Below, one piece after another: positions 32,837 to 43,536 of a stretch of 64,000 bases of DNA. Source of the stretch: Budorcas taxicolor (Eukaryota; Chordata; Mammalia; Artiodactyla; Bovidae); NCBI RefSeq assembly GCF_023091745.1, contig NC_068910.1:44875272-44939271 (forward strand). The letters run 5' to 3'. Numbering within the stretch: the stretch's first letter is position 1; every line of letters starts with the position of its first letter. The notes beneath the pieces were generated by a model, which was not told where the DNA came from, did not search any database, and saw nothing but the letters and a program-made list of their open reading frames with translations. Position numbers and translations under genes: made by a program.

Positions 32837-33660
32837 AACCCACAGAATGGGAGAAAATATTTGCAAACAATATGGCTGATAAGAGATTAAGCTCCAAAAT
32901 ATACAAACAGCTCATGCAGCTCAATATATATATAAAAATAACCTAATCAAAAATTGATAGAAGATCTAAATAGACATTTCTCCAAAGAAGATATACAGAT
33001 CACCAAAAAGCACATGAAAATATGCTTAACATGACTAATTATTAGAGAAATGCAAATCAAAACTACAATGAAGGAGCTTCCCTCATGGCTCAATGGTAAA
33101 GATTCTCTCTGCCGATGCAGGAGACATCGGTTCAGTCCCTGATCTGGAAGGATCCCACATGCCTTGGAGCTACTAAACCCGTGCACCACAGCTATTGAGC
33201 CTGTTCTCTAGAGCCTGCGAGCTGCAACTACTGAGCTCATGTGTCACAACTTCAGAAGCCTGAGGAGCCCGTGCTCTGCAAGAGGAGAATCCACCACAAT
33301 GAAAAGCCAATGCACCGCAATGAGGAGTGGCTGCTGCTTGTGGCAACTAGAAAAAAAGCCCATATATAGCAATGAAGAGCCAACGGAGCCAAAAATAAAT
33401 AAATAAAAATTTAAAAATAAAAACGACAGTGAGGTATACTACCTCACAACAGTCAGAATGGCCATCATCAAAAAGTCTACAAACAGTAAATGCTGGAGAA
33501 AAGTGGACCTTATTGTACTATTGGTGGCAATATAAACTGATACAGCTACTATGGAGAACAGTATGGAGGTTCCTGAAAAAACTAAAAATAGAGCTACCAT
33601 ATGATCAGCAATCCTAACCCTGGGCATGTATCTGGAGAAAATTATGATTCAAAAAGATCC
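32837..33660 (+). mobile_element. L1 3' segment, non-inverted partner
   Basis: caacccacagaatgggagaa, cagacatttctccaaagaag, aaatgcaaatcaaaactaca, then after a SINE (33072-33421) agtcagaatggccatcatca, tactattggtggcaatataa, agagctaccatatgatcagc. It stops near 33660 without the usual 3' terminus, so the end appears to have been lost later. Confidence 0.88.
33072..33421 (+). repeat. ART2/CHR-type long SINE
   Basis: Long tRNA-derived SINE: gcttccctcatggctcaatg, gttcagtccctgatctg, gtgcaccacagctattgagc, aatgaagagccaacggagcc, then (aaat)n. It splits the L1; direct repeats aactacaatga (33061-33071) and aacgacagtga (33422-33432) form a TSD with two mismatches. Confidence 0.92.
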
Positions 33661-33787
33661 ATGCTTGGAAAAAGAAATGGCAGCCCACTCCAGTATTCTT
33701 GCTTGGGAAATCCCATGGACAGAGAAGCCTGGCAGTCCATGGGGTCAGAAGAGTTGGACATGACTTGGCAGTTAAACAACAACAGAT
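33661..33787 (+). repeat. Bov-tA 3' portion
   Basis: ggaaaaagaaatggcagccc, cagtattcttgcttgggaaa, ggacatgacttggcagttaa. It lacks the tRNA-derived head. Confidence 0.9.
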
Positions 33788-34733
33788 AAAGTTAAAAAAA
33801 AAAAAAAAGGCAAAACCTCCTTGAATGTTAAGGAAAAAAAAAAAGACAAGAGATGAAAAGTAGCATCCAAGGTTCAACATTTATGACCCTTTGCCAAAAA
33901 ACAGAAGCAAAAAAAAAAAAAAAAAAATGGAGAAGAAATTATTTTTTAAAAAAAGGACAAAACATTGCCAAGATCTGAAGAGAGACATGAGCCTTTCTAA
34001 CATGATGAATGAAGCAAGATTCATGCTCGAGACCATCATCATGAAGTTCAGAACACCACACATATAGAGATCATAAAAAGATTCAGAGCGGAAGGGTGAT
34101 AAACAAGGGAACGAGAATCCAATTGTCACAGGAACTATCATCAGTAATATTAGGTGTCAGAAGACAATCAAGTGATTCCAAGACTCTCTGAATTCTAGAT
34201 TTGAATGAAGAATTCTACACTTGGCCAAATTAATGTGAAATTAAAATTAAAAAATCTTCAGACATTCAAAGATGTAAAAAATTTACCTCCATGAACTATT
34301 TCTGAGGAAGTTACCTGAAGATGAATGACCTTAAAACAAAAGGAATAAACAAAAAAGAGAAAGATGTGGGATCCACCCAGGAATTATCAATCCCCAGATT
34401 ACCTCTTGCAGTCAGTCTACATTGGGGGAGAAAGTGGAAGGTTCTAGAAGAGATGCTTCAGGGGGAAAAGACATCATGATGTCAATTTTGTAGAGAAGTT
34501 AATATAATTCTAGTGCACTATTTGGCTCCTGTAGTAAGCAACATGCACAAAATAGCATAATCGTATTTGTTGTTTGTTTTCCAACTTTTAGAATCAAACC
34601 ATAGTCAAGACAGATGAGATGATTATAAAATATGGTTAAAGACATGAGATGATAACAGAATACGGTTACAGAGTAAAATGAAAAATAAATCTAAGAGTTT
34701 ATAGTGAAATGTTGTCATAATGTCATAATAGCA
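33788..34733 (+). repeat. Old L1M fragment
   Basis: After A-rich runs, aagaattctacacttggcca, aaaaatttacctccatgaac, gaggaagttacctgaagatg and aagatgtgggatccacccag follow the order of an old L1M 3' region. Boundaries are vague. Confidence 0.6.
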
Positions 34734-34734
34734 A

Positions 34735-35190
34735 AACAAAAGTGCAAATGACCAAAATGTGTATCAACTAAAATAAAAAAGCAAAATGTGGTATATCCAC
34801 ACAATGAGGTATTATTCAGCAGTAAAAAGGAATAAGGTACATGCTTCCAAAGCATTTTGCAAAGTGAAAGAAGCTAGTCACAAAAGACCACATATTGTAT
34901 GATTTCATGTCCATGAAGTGTCCAGAACAGGTCAATCTATGGAGACATAAAGCAAGTTAGTGATGCATGAGGTTGTACAGAAATAGGGAGGGATGGCTAA
35001 TGGAAATGGGGTTTCTTCTGAAGGGTCATGAAAATGTTCTAAAGTTAAGATTTTGGTGATAGTTGCACAACTGTAAATCTACAAAAAACCATTGAGTTGT
35101 ACACTTTAAACATTATGTTGTACACTTTAAATGGGTAAACCCTATGGACTGTAAATTATATCTCAACCAAGCCTTTAAAAAAAAAAGTAA
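34735..35190 (+). repeat. Old L1M 3' terminus
   Basis: atccacacaatgaggtatta, gtatgatttcatgtccatga, ggtgatagttgcacaactgt, ttgtacactttaaatgggta, ttatatctcaaccaagcctt. The segment gttgtacactttaaa occurs twice (near 35095 and 35118), a small tandem duplication. Confidence 0.88.
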
Positions 35191-35585
35191 AACAAAGAAA
35201 GTTGGGAGGTGGACAAGGGGGATGAAAAGGAGAAGATTTCAGATGACAACACCCGTATCTAACATATCAGCAACTTAAGAGTTGATGTTGAAACTGACAA
35301 TAAGAACTGGAGGCTTAAATAAACAAAGTATAAAAGTAACCAACAGAAGAATTAAAAAATAATTTATCAAAAACTGGTAAGAAAGAATAGAAGTAGGGGT
35401 AATAGGAGTGAGTTAAGTCTATATAGGATGCACATAATATCTGAAGTTACTAAAATAAAAGCCAGAGATACATGCATACTATTCAAAGTTTTGCATGTAA
35501 CCCCAGTTATAAAGGTAGCTGCCTCTGGGGAATGAAAATGGAATGGAGAGGAAGACTTTGATGTTTCATTAAAAGTCCTCTGTAC
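35191..35585 (+). other. AT-rich sequence, probably old L1-derived
   Basis: A-rich, with an L1M-like look (gtaaccccagttataaaggt), but not clearly assignable. No coding signal. Its last 15 bases (35571-35585) form the left TSD of the mini-L1 insertion that follows. Confidence 0.35.
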
Positions 35586-35673
35586 ACGTGTTCCCAATCC
35601 CGAACCCCCCTCCCACCGTGCAAAACCAATGCAATATTGTAAAGTAAATAATAATAATAAATAAAAATAACAA
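35586..35673 (+). mobile_element. 88-bp twin-primed L1 insertion
   Basis: Flanked by aaaagtcctctgtac (35571-35585) and aaaagtcctttgtac (35674-35688), a 15-bp TSD with one mismatch. Its first ~32 bases (cccgaacccccctcccacc) are the reverse complement of the young ruminant L1 3'UTR. The rest (aaaccaatgcaatattgtaa plus A/T-rich tail) is the forward L1 terminus. Both parts come from the last ~150 bases of the same family. Confidence 0.88.
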
Positions 35674-35823
35674 AAAAGTCCTTTGTACTAAACAAGAAAA
35701 AAAAGATACACACCAATATTCATAGCAACACTATTTACAACAGTAAAGACATAAAAGCAGCCTACATGTCCACTGACAGATACATGGATAGTGAGGATGT
35801 GGTGCATGTACATAATGGAACAC

Positions 35824-36058
35824 TGCTGCTGCTGCTGAGTCGCTCCAGTCGTGTCCGACTCTGCGCGACCCCACAGACGGCGGCCCAGCAGGCTCCCCCG
35901 TCCCTGGGACTCTCCAGGCAGGAACACTGGAGTGGGTTGCCATTTCCTTCTCCAATGCATGAAAGTGAAAAGTGAAAGTGAAGTCGCTCAGCCATGTCTG
36001 ACTCTTAGCGACCCCATGGACTGCAGCCCACCAGGCTCCTCTGTCCATGGGATTTTCC
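35824..36058 (-). repeat. Bov-A2 SINE
   Basis: Begins (ctg)n at the left (tail), then agtcgctccagtcgtgtccg, and ends gtccatgggattttcc. Two monomers, minus orientation, inserted into the L1. Confidence 0.95.
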
Positions 36059-36382
36059 TACTCAGCCATAAAAAGTAATAAAATAGTGCCATTTTCAGCA
36101 GCATGAACGGACTTAGAGATTATCATACTAATTGAAGAAAGTTAGACAAAGACAAATAAATGCTATCATTTATATGTGAAATATTAAAAAATGATACAAA
36201 TGAACTTATTTATAAAACAGAAACAGACTCACAGACTTAGAAAACAAACTTATGGTTAACAAAGGGGAAAGGTAGGGGAAGGGATAACTTAGGAGGTTGG
36301 GATTAACATATACACACTGCTATACAGAAAATAGATAATCAACAAGGACCTACTGTATAGCACAGGAATTCTACTCAGTAAC

Positions 36383-36668
36383 CTGCTGCTGCTGCTACTG
36401 CTGCTGCTAAGTCGCTTCAGTCGTGTCCGACTCTGTGCGACCCCAGAGATGGGAGCCCTCAGGCTCTCCCGTCCCTGGGATTCTCCAGGCAAGAACGCTG
36501 GAGTGGGTTGCCATTTCCTTCTCCAATGCATGAAAGTGAAAAGTGAAAGTGAGGTCGCTCAGTCGTGTCCGACCCTCAGCGACCCCATGGACTGCAGCCC
36601 ACCAGGTTTCTCCGTCCATGGGATTTTCCAGGCAAGAGGACTGCAGTGGGGTGCCATCGCCTTCTCCT
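36383..36668 (-). repeat. Bov-A2 SINE
   Basis: (ctg)n tail at the left, both monomers, ending gtgccatcgccttctcc. Same L1 host and same orientation as the copy at 35824. About 285 bases, full length. Confidence 0.96.
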
Positions 36669-36780
36669 AAATGGGAAGAAATTGGGGAAAAGAATAGATA
36701 TATGTAGAAGTGAATCCCCTTGCTGTACACCTGAAACTAACCCAACATACTCTAATATAAAATTAAAAAATAAATTAACA

Positions 36781-37527
36781 GTAGGGTACGATTTGATCTG
36801 CTTTTCAAAAAATAACTTTTGGTCCATAGAGTGCAAACTGGGTTGGAGAGAAGCTAGAGAAGTGGAGGAGCCAGTTAGAGAGTGACTTTGGTTATCCAGG
36901 CAAACGACAATGGTAGCTCTGCCCAAGGTGAGAAGGAAAGACAGGGAGAGACTGGGGCTCTAGTTTGAAGCGTGTGGGCAGGACTTGGTGATGGGATGGC
37001 CGTGGGAAGGGAAGGGCAAAGGAGAAGGCTCTGGGATCTCTAGTGGAAGTGTCATTTCCTCAAAGTGGGAAGACTGAAGGGTTGAGGAAGAGAAAAAAAG
37101 CTTCCTTCCCAACCCTGGAAGCCCACAAGTTCTCCTGTGTAGCCAAGATGCACTCTTTCAAAGAAGAGACTGCCCCATTTCTGCAGACTCAGTGATTGGC
37201 TTGTCCACCAGCTCCCTGGCTCCCACATCGCCCTGCTAGAGTGGGTGGGCTGAATGGCATTGAGGGGACGGCCCTGCCAGTGGCACTGAGGGGATGGCCC
37301 TGCCAGTGCCAGGGCTTCAAACCCTGCCACAAATCAGCAAATGGAAGGAGAGGCTGGGTGGGACTGAGCTTTGTAAAAATATATTCAGATCCTCCGTGGT
37401 CACCCCAAGACATTTGGTAGAATCCTGAATCACTGCCGGGCTCATTATGGGGCCATGATTTTGATAATTTATTTACATAGCTTGCTTTTAAAAACTTGTA
37501 CAACCACATCCTACCGACCAAACTGTA
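36781..37527. other. No gene seen; old-repeat-like, with a small tandem repeat
   Basis: 36835-37070 (gagccagttagagagtgac, then tggttatccaggcaaacgac) resembles L2-associated sequence. A unit of about 27 bases, containing ggccctgccagtg and starting gaggggacgg or gaggggatgg, occurs twice in tandem at about 37260-37313. Confidence 0.4.
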
Positions 37528-38235
37528 ATTCAAAAAGATAAATGCACACCCATTTTCACAGCAGCACTATTCACAATAGTCAAGACATGGAAGCAACCAA
37601 AATGTCCATTGACAGACAAATGGACAGGCTTTCCTGATGGCTCATTGGGTAAAGAGTCAGCCTGCAATGCAGGAGACAGAGGAGATGTGGGTTTGATCCC
37701 TGGGTCAGGAAGATCCCCTGGCAGAGGAAATGGCAACCCAGTTGAGTATTCTTGCCTGAAAAATCCCAAGGACAGAGGGTCCTGGCGGGCTACGGTCCAA
37801 AGGGTTGAAAAGAGTCAGACACAACTGAGTGACTGAGCAGCAGCAATATGTATACAATGGAATATTACTCAGCCATTAAAAAGAGTGAAATAATGTCATT
37901 TGCAGCAACATGCATGAAATCAGAGATTATCATACTACACGAACTAAGTCAGACAGAGAAAGAAAAAGACCATATGATATCACTTTTATGTGGAATCTAA
38001 AATATAACACAAATGAATTTATCTATGAAATAGAATTCGACTCATGGAGGTAGAAAAGCAGACTGGTGGTTGCCAAGAGGGGGGGAGTTTTGGGGAAGAG
38101 ATGGAGTGGGAGGCTGGGGTTAGTAGATGCAACCTCACACATATAGAAGAGATAAGCAACAAGGTTCTGCTGTATAGTGCAGGGAACTATTTTTGACATT
38201 CTATGATAAATCATAATGGAAAAAAGGAGATGGTT
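37528..38235 (+). repeat. L1 3' end split by Bov-tA
   Basis: acagcagcactattcacaat, aatgtccattgacagacaaa, then after the SINE tatacaatggaatattactc, gatatcacttttatgtggaa, tgctgtatagtgcagggaac. The extreme 3' terminus is missing. Confidence 0.92.
37627..37846 (+). repeat. Bov-tA SINE
   Basis: ggctttcctgatggctcatt to actgagtgactgagcagc, inserted in the L1 just after acaaatgg. Confidence 0.94.
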
Positions 38236-38250
38236 AAATAAAGGTTTTTA

Positions 38251-38637
38251 AAGATGGCAATGACGACCCTGTATGCAAGACAGGAAAAAAGACGCAGCTG
38301 TCTATAACGGACTTTTGGACTCAGAGGCAGAGGGAGAGGGTGGGATGATATGGGAGAATGGCATTCTATCATGTATACTATCATGTAAGAATTGAATCGC
38401 TAGTCTATGTCTGACGCAGGATACAGCATGCTTGGGGCTGGTGCATGGGGATGACCCACAGAGATGTTATGGGGAGGGAGGTGGGAGGGGGGTTCATGTT
38501 TGGGAACACATGTAAGAATTAAAGATTTTAAAATTAAAAAAATTTAAAAAATTTAAAAAAAAATCAGGTTAGGGAATAGCTTACCTAGAAATGAATTAAA
38601 TTTGAGATTTTTTCAAATATAAAAAAAATAAATAAAT
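38251..38637 (+). mobile_element. Young L1 end with 3' transduction, 15-bp TSD
   Basis: The exact direct repeat aaataaaggttttta at 38236-38250 and 38638-38652 bounds one insertion. 38251-38563 is ruminant L1 3'UTR (gaccctgtatgcaagacagg ... gtctatgtctgacgcaggat ... acatgtaagaattaaagatt) ending in its own A-rich tail. Then 57 bases of non-L1 sequence (38564-38620, tcaggttagggaatagctta ...) and a second A-rich tail (38621-38637) precede the right TSD. This is the layout of an L1 3' transduction. Confidence 0.85.
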
Positions 38638-38797
38638 AAATAAAGGTTTTTATTTAACATAAAAAAATAATGGGGGTGATTTGGTTTCCTAATTATTGTC
38701 ATTCTCACAAAAAATATTTTGTGACTCTCTAAAGAGGGGGAAACGGTAAGAATATGGATTGGGGTTCAAAAACTATTTTAATCAATAGTTTAATAAA

Positions 38798-38989
38798 GAG
38801 TCATGGCCGACTCTTTTGAGATCCCATGGACTGTAGCCCACCAGGCTCCTCTGTCCACAGAATTTCCCAAACAAGAATACTGGAATGGGTTGCCATTTCC
38901 TTCTGCAGGGGATCTTCCTAACCCAGGGATAGAGCCTGAGTCTCCTACTTGGCAGGCAGATCTTTACCACTGAGCCACCAGGAAAGCCT
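38798..38989 (-). repeat. Bov-tA SINE with 9-bp TSD
   Basis: ccatggactgtagcccacca to ctttaccactgagccaccag. The TSD tttaataaa is exact at 38789-38797 and 38990-38998. Confidence 0.95.
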
Positions 38990-38998
38990 TTTAATAAA

Positions 38999-39641
38999 CA
39001 GACATTTTAAAATTGGATCTGTTTAAGCAGACACTGGTTCCCCTGAGCTAATGCCACCAATCTAAATACAGCAAAGTTCTGGGAGCCTAGAGGAGAGATG
39101 TGGAGAAATGGGGGTCTCCACAAAGGGGAACATTGCAGTTAGCTTATGTTTGGCATCAATCTGGCCTGACCTTTAGCCTCAAATACAATATACCTTATAT
39201 TCTCAGTTTTTATTTGATTTTAAAATAAAGCCCATTTATTTCGAAACTCAAGAGAGGCACATTGTAGAAAATGTATCCAATACTAACAAAGCATAAGAAA
39301 AAAGAAAGAGGAAGGAAGGCATAAAGGATGGCAGGGAAGGAGGGAGGAAGGGAGAGAGGGAGAAACTAAGGAAAAGAGAGAAAAAAGAAAGAAAATTAAA
39401 CTCAACCAAAATCCTATCCCCTGGAGAAAACCACTAATAACATTGTAGTATATATCTATCAGTTAATTCCTCAAATTGCTTCTGATCTCACACACCCAAG
39501 TGTTTTCAGATTAGTTCTTGTTCTTTCAGTTCAATAAAATCCTCCTCCCCTTCTCTCTGATCTAAGGGCTTCGCTTGCATTCTGGTTTTACAGCCTTGCA
39601 AATGGCCCTGAGCTCACAATTGCCTCACCAACTTTTCTTTA

Positions 39642-39696
<55 letters not shown>

Positions 39697-39780
39697 AGGA
39701 TGGATACAAAATCTTTGACTCACTTCAAACTCAGCCTTGGTCCAAAAATTTCTCTATAGAGTGGGGAGGGAAATTAAGTG
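38999..39780. other. No gene seen; low-complexity tracts
   Basis: 39296-39400 is a GA-rich purine tract (aaggaaggc, ggagggaggaagggagagag). Otherwise AT-rich and unassigned. Confidence 0.5.
39644..39697. repeat. (TA)n(CA)n compound microsatellite
   Basis: About 19 TA units followed by about 8 CA units. Purine-pyrimidine alternation makes it prone to slippage and, when supercoiled, to cruciform or Z-form structure. Likely polymorphic. Confidence 0.95.
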
Positions 39781-39800
39781 ACCATTAAGTTGTTGGTTGT

Positions 39801-39917
39801 TGGAGAAGGAAATGGCAACCCACTCCATTCTTGCCTGGAGAATCCCACTGACAGAGGAGCCTAGTGGGCTATGGACCATGAGATCACAAGAGTCAGACGT
39901 GACTTAGTGACTAAACC
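39801..39917 (+). repeat. 5'-truncated Bov-tA/Bov-A copy, 20-bp TSD
   Basis: Starts directly at tggagaaggaaatggcaacc and ends gtgacttagtgactaa. It is flanked by accattaagttgttggttgt (39781-39800) and accatcaagttgttggttgt (39918-39937), one mismatch in 20. Confidence 0.95.
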
Positions 39918-40009
39918 ACCATCAAGTTGTTGGTTGTTTTTTTTCCACTGGAATTCCAAAACAAAGAACTCCCCAAATCTTATTAATATTATACCCCTGA
40001 GATCTATCA

Positions 40010-40211
40010 TAGGCTTCCCTTGTGGCTCATTTGTTAAGAATCCTATGCCAGTGCAGGAGACGCAAGAGACCTGGGTGGGAAGACCCCCTGGAGAAGGCAA
40101 TGACGGCCCACTCCAGTATTATTGCCTTGGAAATCCCACAGAGTCTGGCAGGCTGCAGTCCATGGGGTCGCAAGAGTCGGCCATGATTTAGTGGCTAAAC
40201 AACAGTGACAA
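40010..40211 (+). repeat. Bov-tA SINE with 10-bp TSD
   Basis: taggcttcccttgtggctca to agtggctaaacaacagtgac. TSD agatctatca exact at 40000-40009 and 40212-40221. The target is an L2/MIR tail that resumes after it. Confidence 0.95.
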
Positions 40212-40221
40212 AGATCTATCA

Positions 40222-40275
40222 CAATGCCAGGCACATAGTAGATGCTTAATAAACATTTGTGGAGTTGAATTCCCA
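40222..40275 (+). repeat. L2/MIR 3' end
   Basis: caatgccaggcacatagtag, then atgcttaataaacatttgtg is the standard L2/MIR terminus. It is interrupted on its left by the Bov-tA at 40010. Confidence 0.8.
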
Positions 40276-41515
40276 AATCCTGAGTTCATTACTACGTCAT
40301 TCTCAAGGGCAGACTGAGAATATTTATTTAGTCCAGGCAACTGGACTTTGAGAACACGAGTCAGGCTAGAGTGATTAACAACAACAACAACAAAAAAAAA
40401 AAAACAGAAAATAAAAGAGGGTCCCATACTGTCTGCTGGACTGTCAAGAAAGCCATTATATTCCCTGATGGAAAATCTAAAAATCTCTGGTCTCAAGATG
40501 GCAGAAGACCTCCCAAGGCCTGATGCAGAAATACAGTGGAGTCGTTCTCCCTCAAGGGTGCTGGGGGCATCCACGTCTGAGCCCTCATGGAATCTGGGGC
40601 AGCAGCTGGGAATTGGAGGGAGATTCTTACACCTCTCTCCCACTCTTCTCTAGAAATGTTAGCTGAGAGTTAGGCCTCATTCTTATAACAAGGACAGGTC
40701 TAGCACATTTCTCATAGTTTGTGTCTTTCTCTTTACTCTCCTCCAGTCTGCAATGGCCTTTACATCTTTGGCTCGGACTTTCAGACTCTTATCATTTGTT
40801 CTGAGTTTCACGGGTCTATTTGCATTTGGTCAGTTGTCATGAACTTATAAGTACTTCTTAATGTACTGGCTGCCAAGATTAGCCATGAGGGAACCAGCTT
40901 CTAGTTACTAGTATTGCTGGCCGTATGACATTTTTTCTAAGTGATTTAGGGAAATTCAATCCCCAGAGCTCACTCTTTTCAATATCAGCTTCTTCCAATT
41001 ACTGCTGTGATCACACACCCAGGTATTTCCATGGGCAAGAGGATGCTCCTTGGGTGGCTTCCTCAATGACCCCCACACTGGCTCCTCTGGGTACTTACAC
41101 TCCCAACAGCCAGCACCTGCCAGTTTTTCTTGGAACACTGCCCTCAGGCTTCTGGAGCCTCACTGTCTGTGTGCAATGGAGAAAAGGAGGTCCCTGGATA
41201 TTTGTCTTATCCCAGAGTCAGCCCTTAGCCAATAGCCCATGAGTATGGGAGTAGAGAGCCTACAGCTCCATTGCCCGCAGTTGGCAAGACCTGCTCTGAA
41301 GCAGAGTCTCCTGTAGGACAAGGCAAAGCTACCCTTTCCAGGACTCTGCTTGTTCCAGCACCTTTACCTGGGCCCCTTCCCTTCTCCATCCTGCTTCCTT
41401 ACTCTCCCGTCAAAATTTCCTGGGAACACTTCCTATAAATCCCTTGTGCAGAAATCCCCATTTCAAGGTGGGCTTCTGAGAATCCCAGGCTAATACATCC
41501 AGCAGCATGGGATAC
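40276..41515. other. No gene seen; unassigned
   Basis: An (AAC)n run followed by an A-run lies at 40379-40404. The remaining 1.1 kb matches no repeat or protein family I know. Confidence 0.4.
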
Positions 41516-41566
41516 CTAAAGTTTCCGTGGTGGCTCATAAGCTAGATTCAGCCACATGCATGTTTT

Positions 41567-41731
41567 GGTGGTTGTTTTTTTTTTTTTTTTTTTTTTAACA
41601 TTTATCATGATGATATTTGCTTTTATTGGCCACAAAGAATGTGGGATCCTAGTTCCCTGACCAAGGATTGAACCTAAACCCCCTTGCAGCGGAAGCACAG
41701 AGTCTTAACCCCTGGACTACCAAGGAAGTCC
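41567..41731 (-). repeat. CHR-type SINE with 15-bp TSD
   Basis: Poly-T at the left (its A-tail), agttccctgaccaaggattg in the middle and gactaccaaggaagtcc at the right. The TSD ccacatgcatgtttt is exact at 41552-41566 and 41732-41746. Confidence 0.96.
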
Positions 41732-41952
41732 CCACATGCATGTTTTATTGGCCACTGGGGGCTAGCCGGTCTACTTAACTCAATGGGTGTCAATTTTATT
41801 TAAATCATTTGTTAATATATGGGAAGTTGGGGAGAAGGCATCAAAACACGAAGGACAGATTTGAGAGGTTACATGAGGAAAACCAGCAAGTTTTCTTACC
41901 TCAAAACCCAATAGAAATCCTCAGGCACGGTGAGCACGAGGCAGAGGGAGAG

Positions 41953-42031
41953 GGACTTCCCAACTCAGGGATCCAACCCACGTCTCCTGTTTGACAGGTG
42001 GATTCTTTACCCCTGAGTCACCCGGGAAGCC
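41953..42031 (-). repeat. Bov-tA head-only fragment
   Basis: Only the tRNA-derived portion is present in reverse (gatccaacccacgtctcctg, gattctttacccctgagtca, cccgggaagccc). The BovB-derived body is missing. The 0.2 kb before it is unassigned. Confidence 0.85.
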
Positions 42032-42579
42032 CAAAGATACAAGCTCAATCATTTCCACATTTTGGCTATTGCAAAGAATACTGGTATGAACATTCATGTC
42101 TCACTTGTGTAGAAGTTTTCATTTCTCTAGGGTATATAGCTTAGGAGTGGAATTGTTAGGCCATATGGTAATCCCGTGTTTAATACTCTGAGGAGCTGAC
42201 AAACTATTTTTCAAAGCAGCTGCACCATTTTACCTTGCCAGGGTATGAGTTCCAACTTCTTCATAGCCTCAACAATACTTGTTATTAACTATCTTTTTTT
42301 ACTACAGCCATCCTGGGGGTCATGAAGCGGTATCTCACTGAAGTTTTGATTTACATTTCTGTCATGACTAATAATGTTGAACATCTTTTCATATGCTTTT
42401 TTGTTCATTTCTATATCTTCTTTGGAGAAAAATCTCTGCCCACTTTTAAACTGGGTTGTCTTTTTATTGTTGAGTTGCAAGAGGCTTTTTTTTTTTTTAA
42501 TATTCATTCCACAGGTCTCTTATCGGGTACATGATTTGCAAATATTTCCTCCCATTCTGTAGGCTTGCCTTTTCACTTT

Positions 42580-42906
42580 GTGTGTGTGTGTGGCTGTGCT
42601 GCAGAGTGTGGGTCCTTGGTTCCCTAAAAAGTGATAGTCACCCAGTCGTGTCCGACTCTTTGCCACCCCATGGACTGTAGCCCACGAAGCTCTTCCTTCC
42701 ATGGAATTCTCCAGGCAAAAATACTGGAATGGTAGCCATTCCCTTCTCCGGGGTATCTTTCTGACCTAGGGATCAAACCCAGTTCTCCTGCATTGCAGGC
42801 AGATTCTTTACCATGAACCACCTGAGAAACCCTGACTGGGGATAAAATCCTCGCCCCTGCAATAGAAGCTCAGAGTCTTAACCATTGCACCACCAAGAAA
42901 GTCCCT
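42580..42906 (-). repeat. CHR-type SINE split by Bov-tA, 11-bp TSD
   Basis: Left part gctgtgctgcagagtgtggg, right part ggataaaatcctcgcccctg to ccaccaagaaagtccct. The TSD cttttcacttt is exact at 42569-42579 and 42907-42917 and lies in the L1. Confidence 0.92.
42628..42832 (-). repeat. Bov-tA SINE inside a CHR SINE
   Basis: aaaagtgatagtcacccagt through gactgtagcccacgaagctc to accatgaaccacctgagaaa. It interrupts the CHR copy between its ggttccct and tggggataaa segments, so it is the youngest layer here. Confidence 0.94.
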
Positions 42907-43329
42907 CTTTTCACTTTCTTAATGGTGTCCTTGGAAGCACAAAATTTTTAATTTTGATGAAGTCCAATTTCCCTTTTTTTTGGTCACTTACATGGTTTTG
43001 TGTCATATCTAAGAAATCATGGCCTAATCCAAGGTCATGACGATTTGCTCCTATTTTTTCTTTCTAAAAGGTTTATAGTTTTGCTCTTCTATGAAGCCTT
43101 ATGATCTATTTTAAGTTAAATTTTATAAATGGGATAAGATAGAGGCTCAAATTAATTCTTTGGCATGTGGATATTCATTGGTCCCAGGGCCACTTGTTGA
43201 AAAGATGGTCCTTTTTCGGTAGAACTGCCTTACATTTCGGCCTCACTGAGGCCAGGCAGGGAGAGGGGCTCAGTTTACCACTGGGCAGAACAGGTTGAGG
43301 CAGGAAAGAGAGAGACTGAAGGGTGAAAA

Positions 43330-43536
43330 AAGTGAAAGTGTTAGTCACTCAGTGTCTGAATCTCTGTGACTGCATGGACTGAAGTCCGCCAAGCTCCTCT
43401 GTCCATGGGATTCTCCAGGCAAGAATACTGGAGTGGGTAGCCTAACCCTTCTCCAGGGGATCTCCCCAACCCAGGGATTGAACCCAGGTCCCCCTCATTG
43501 CAAGCAGATTCTTTACAGTCTGAGCCACAAGGAAAG
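43330..43536 (-). repeat. Bov-tA SINE
   Basis: agtgaaagtgttagtcactc to cagtctgagccacaaggaaa. It sits in a break of the minus-strand L1, next to about 95 bases (43232-43329) that are neither L1 nor SINE. Confidence 0.94.

Larger units (their letters stand above)
35700..36780 (+). repeat. L1 3' end split by two Bov-A2 copies
   Basis: tattcatagcaacactattt, catgtccactgacagataca; after Bov-A2 no.1, ctcagccataaaaagtaata to tgtatagcacaggaattcta; after Bov-A2 no.2, gtacacctgaaactaaccca and the A-rich end. Removing both SINEs restores a normal L1 order. Confidence 0.92.

Noticed and set aside
35824..36668. Regularly spaced similar blocks considered as a CRISPR-like or designed array
   Set aside because: They are two independent Bov-A2 insertions in one L1; the internal dimer structure explains the spacing.
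37260..37313. Two-copy tandem of a ~27-base unit considered as a functional repeat array
   Set aside because: Only two copies in GC-rich DNA; ordinary local duplication.
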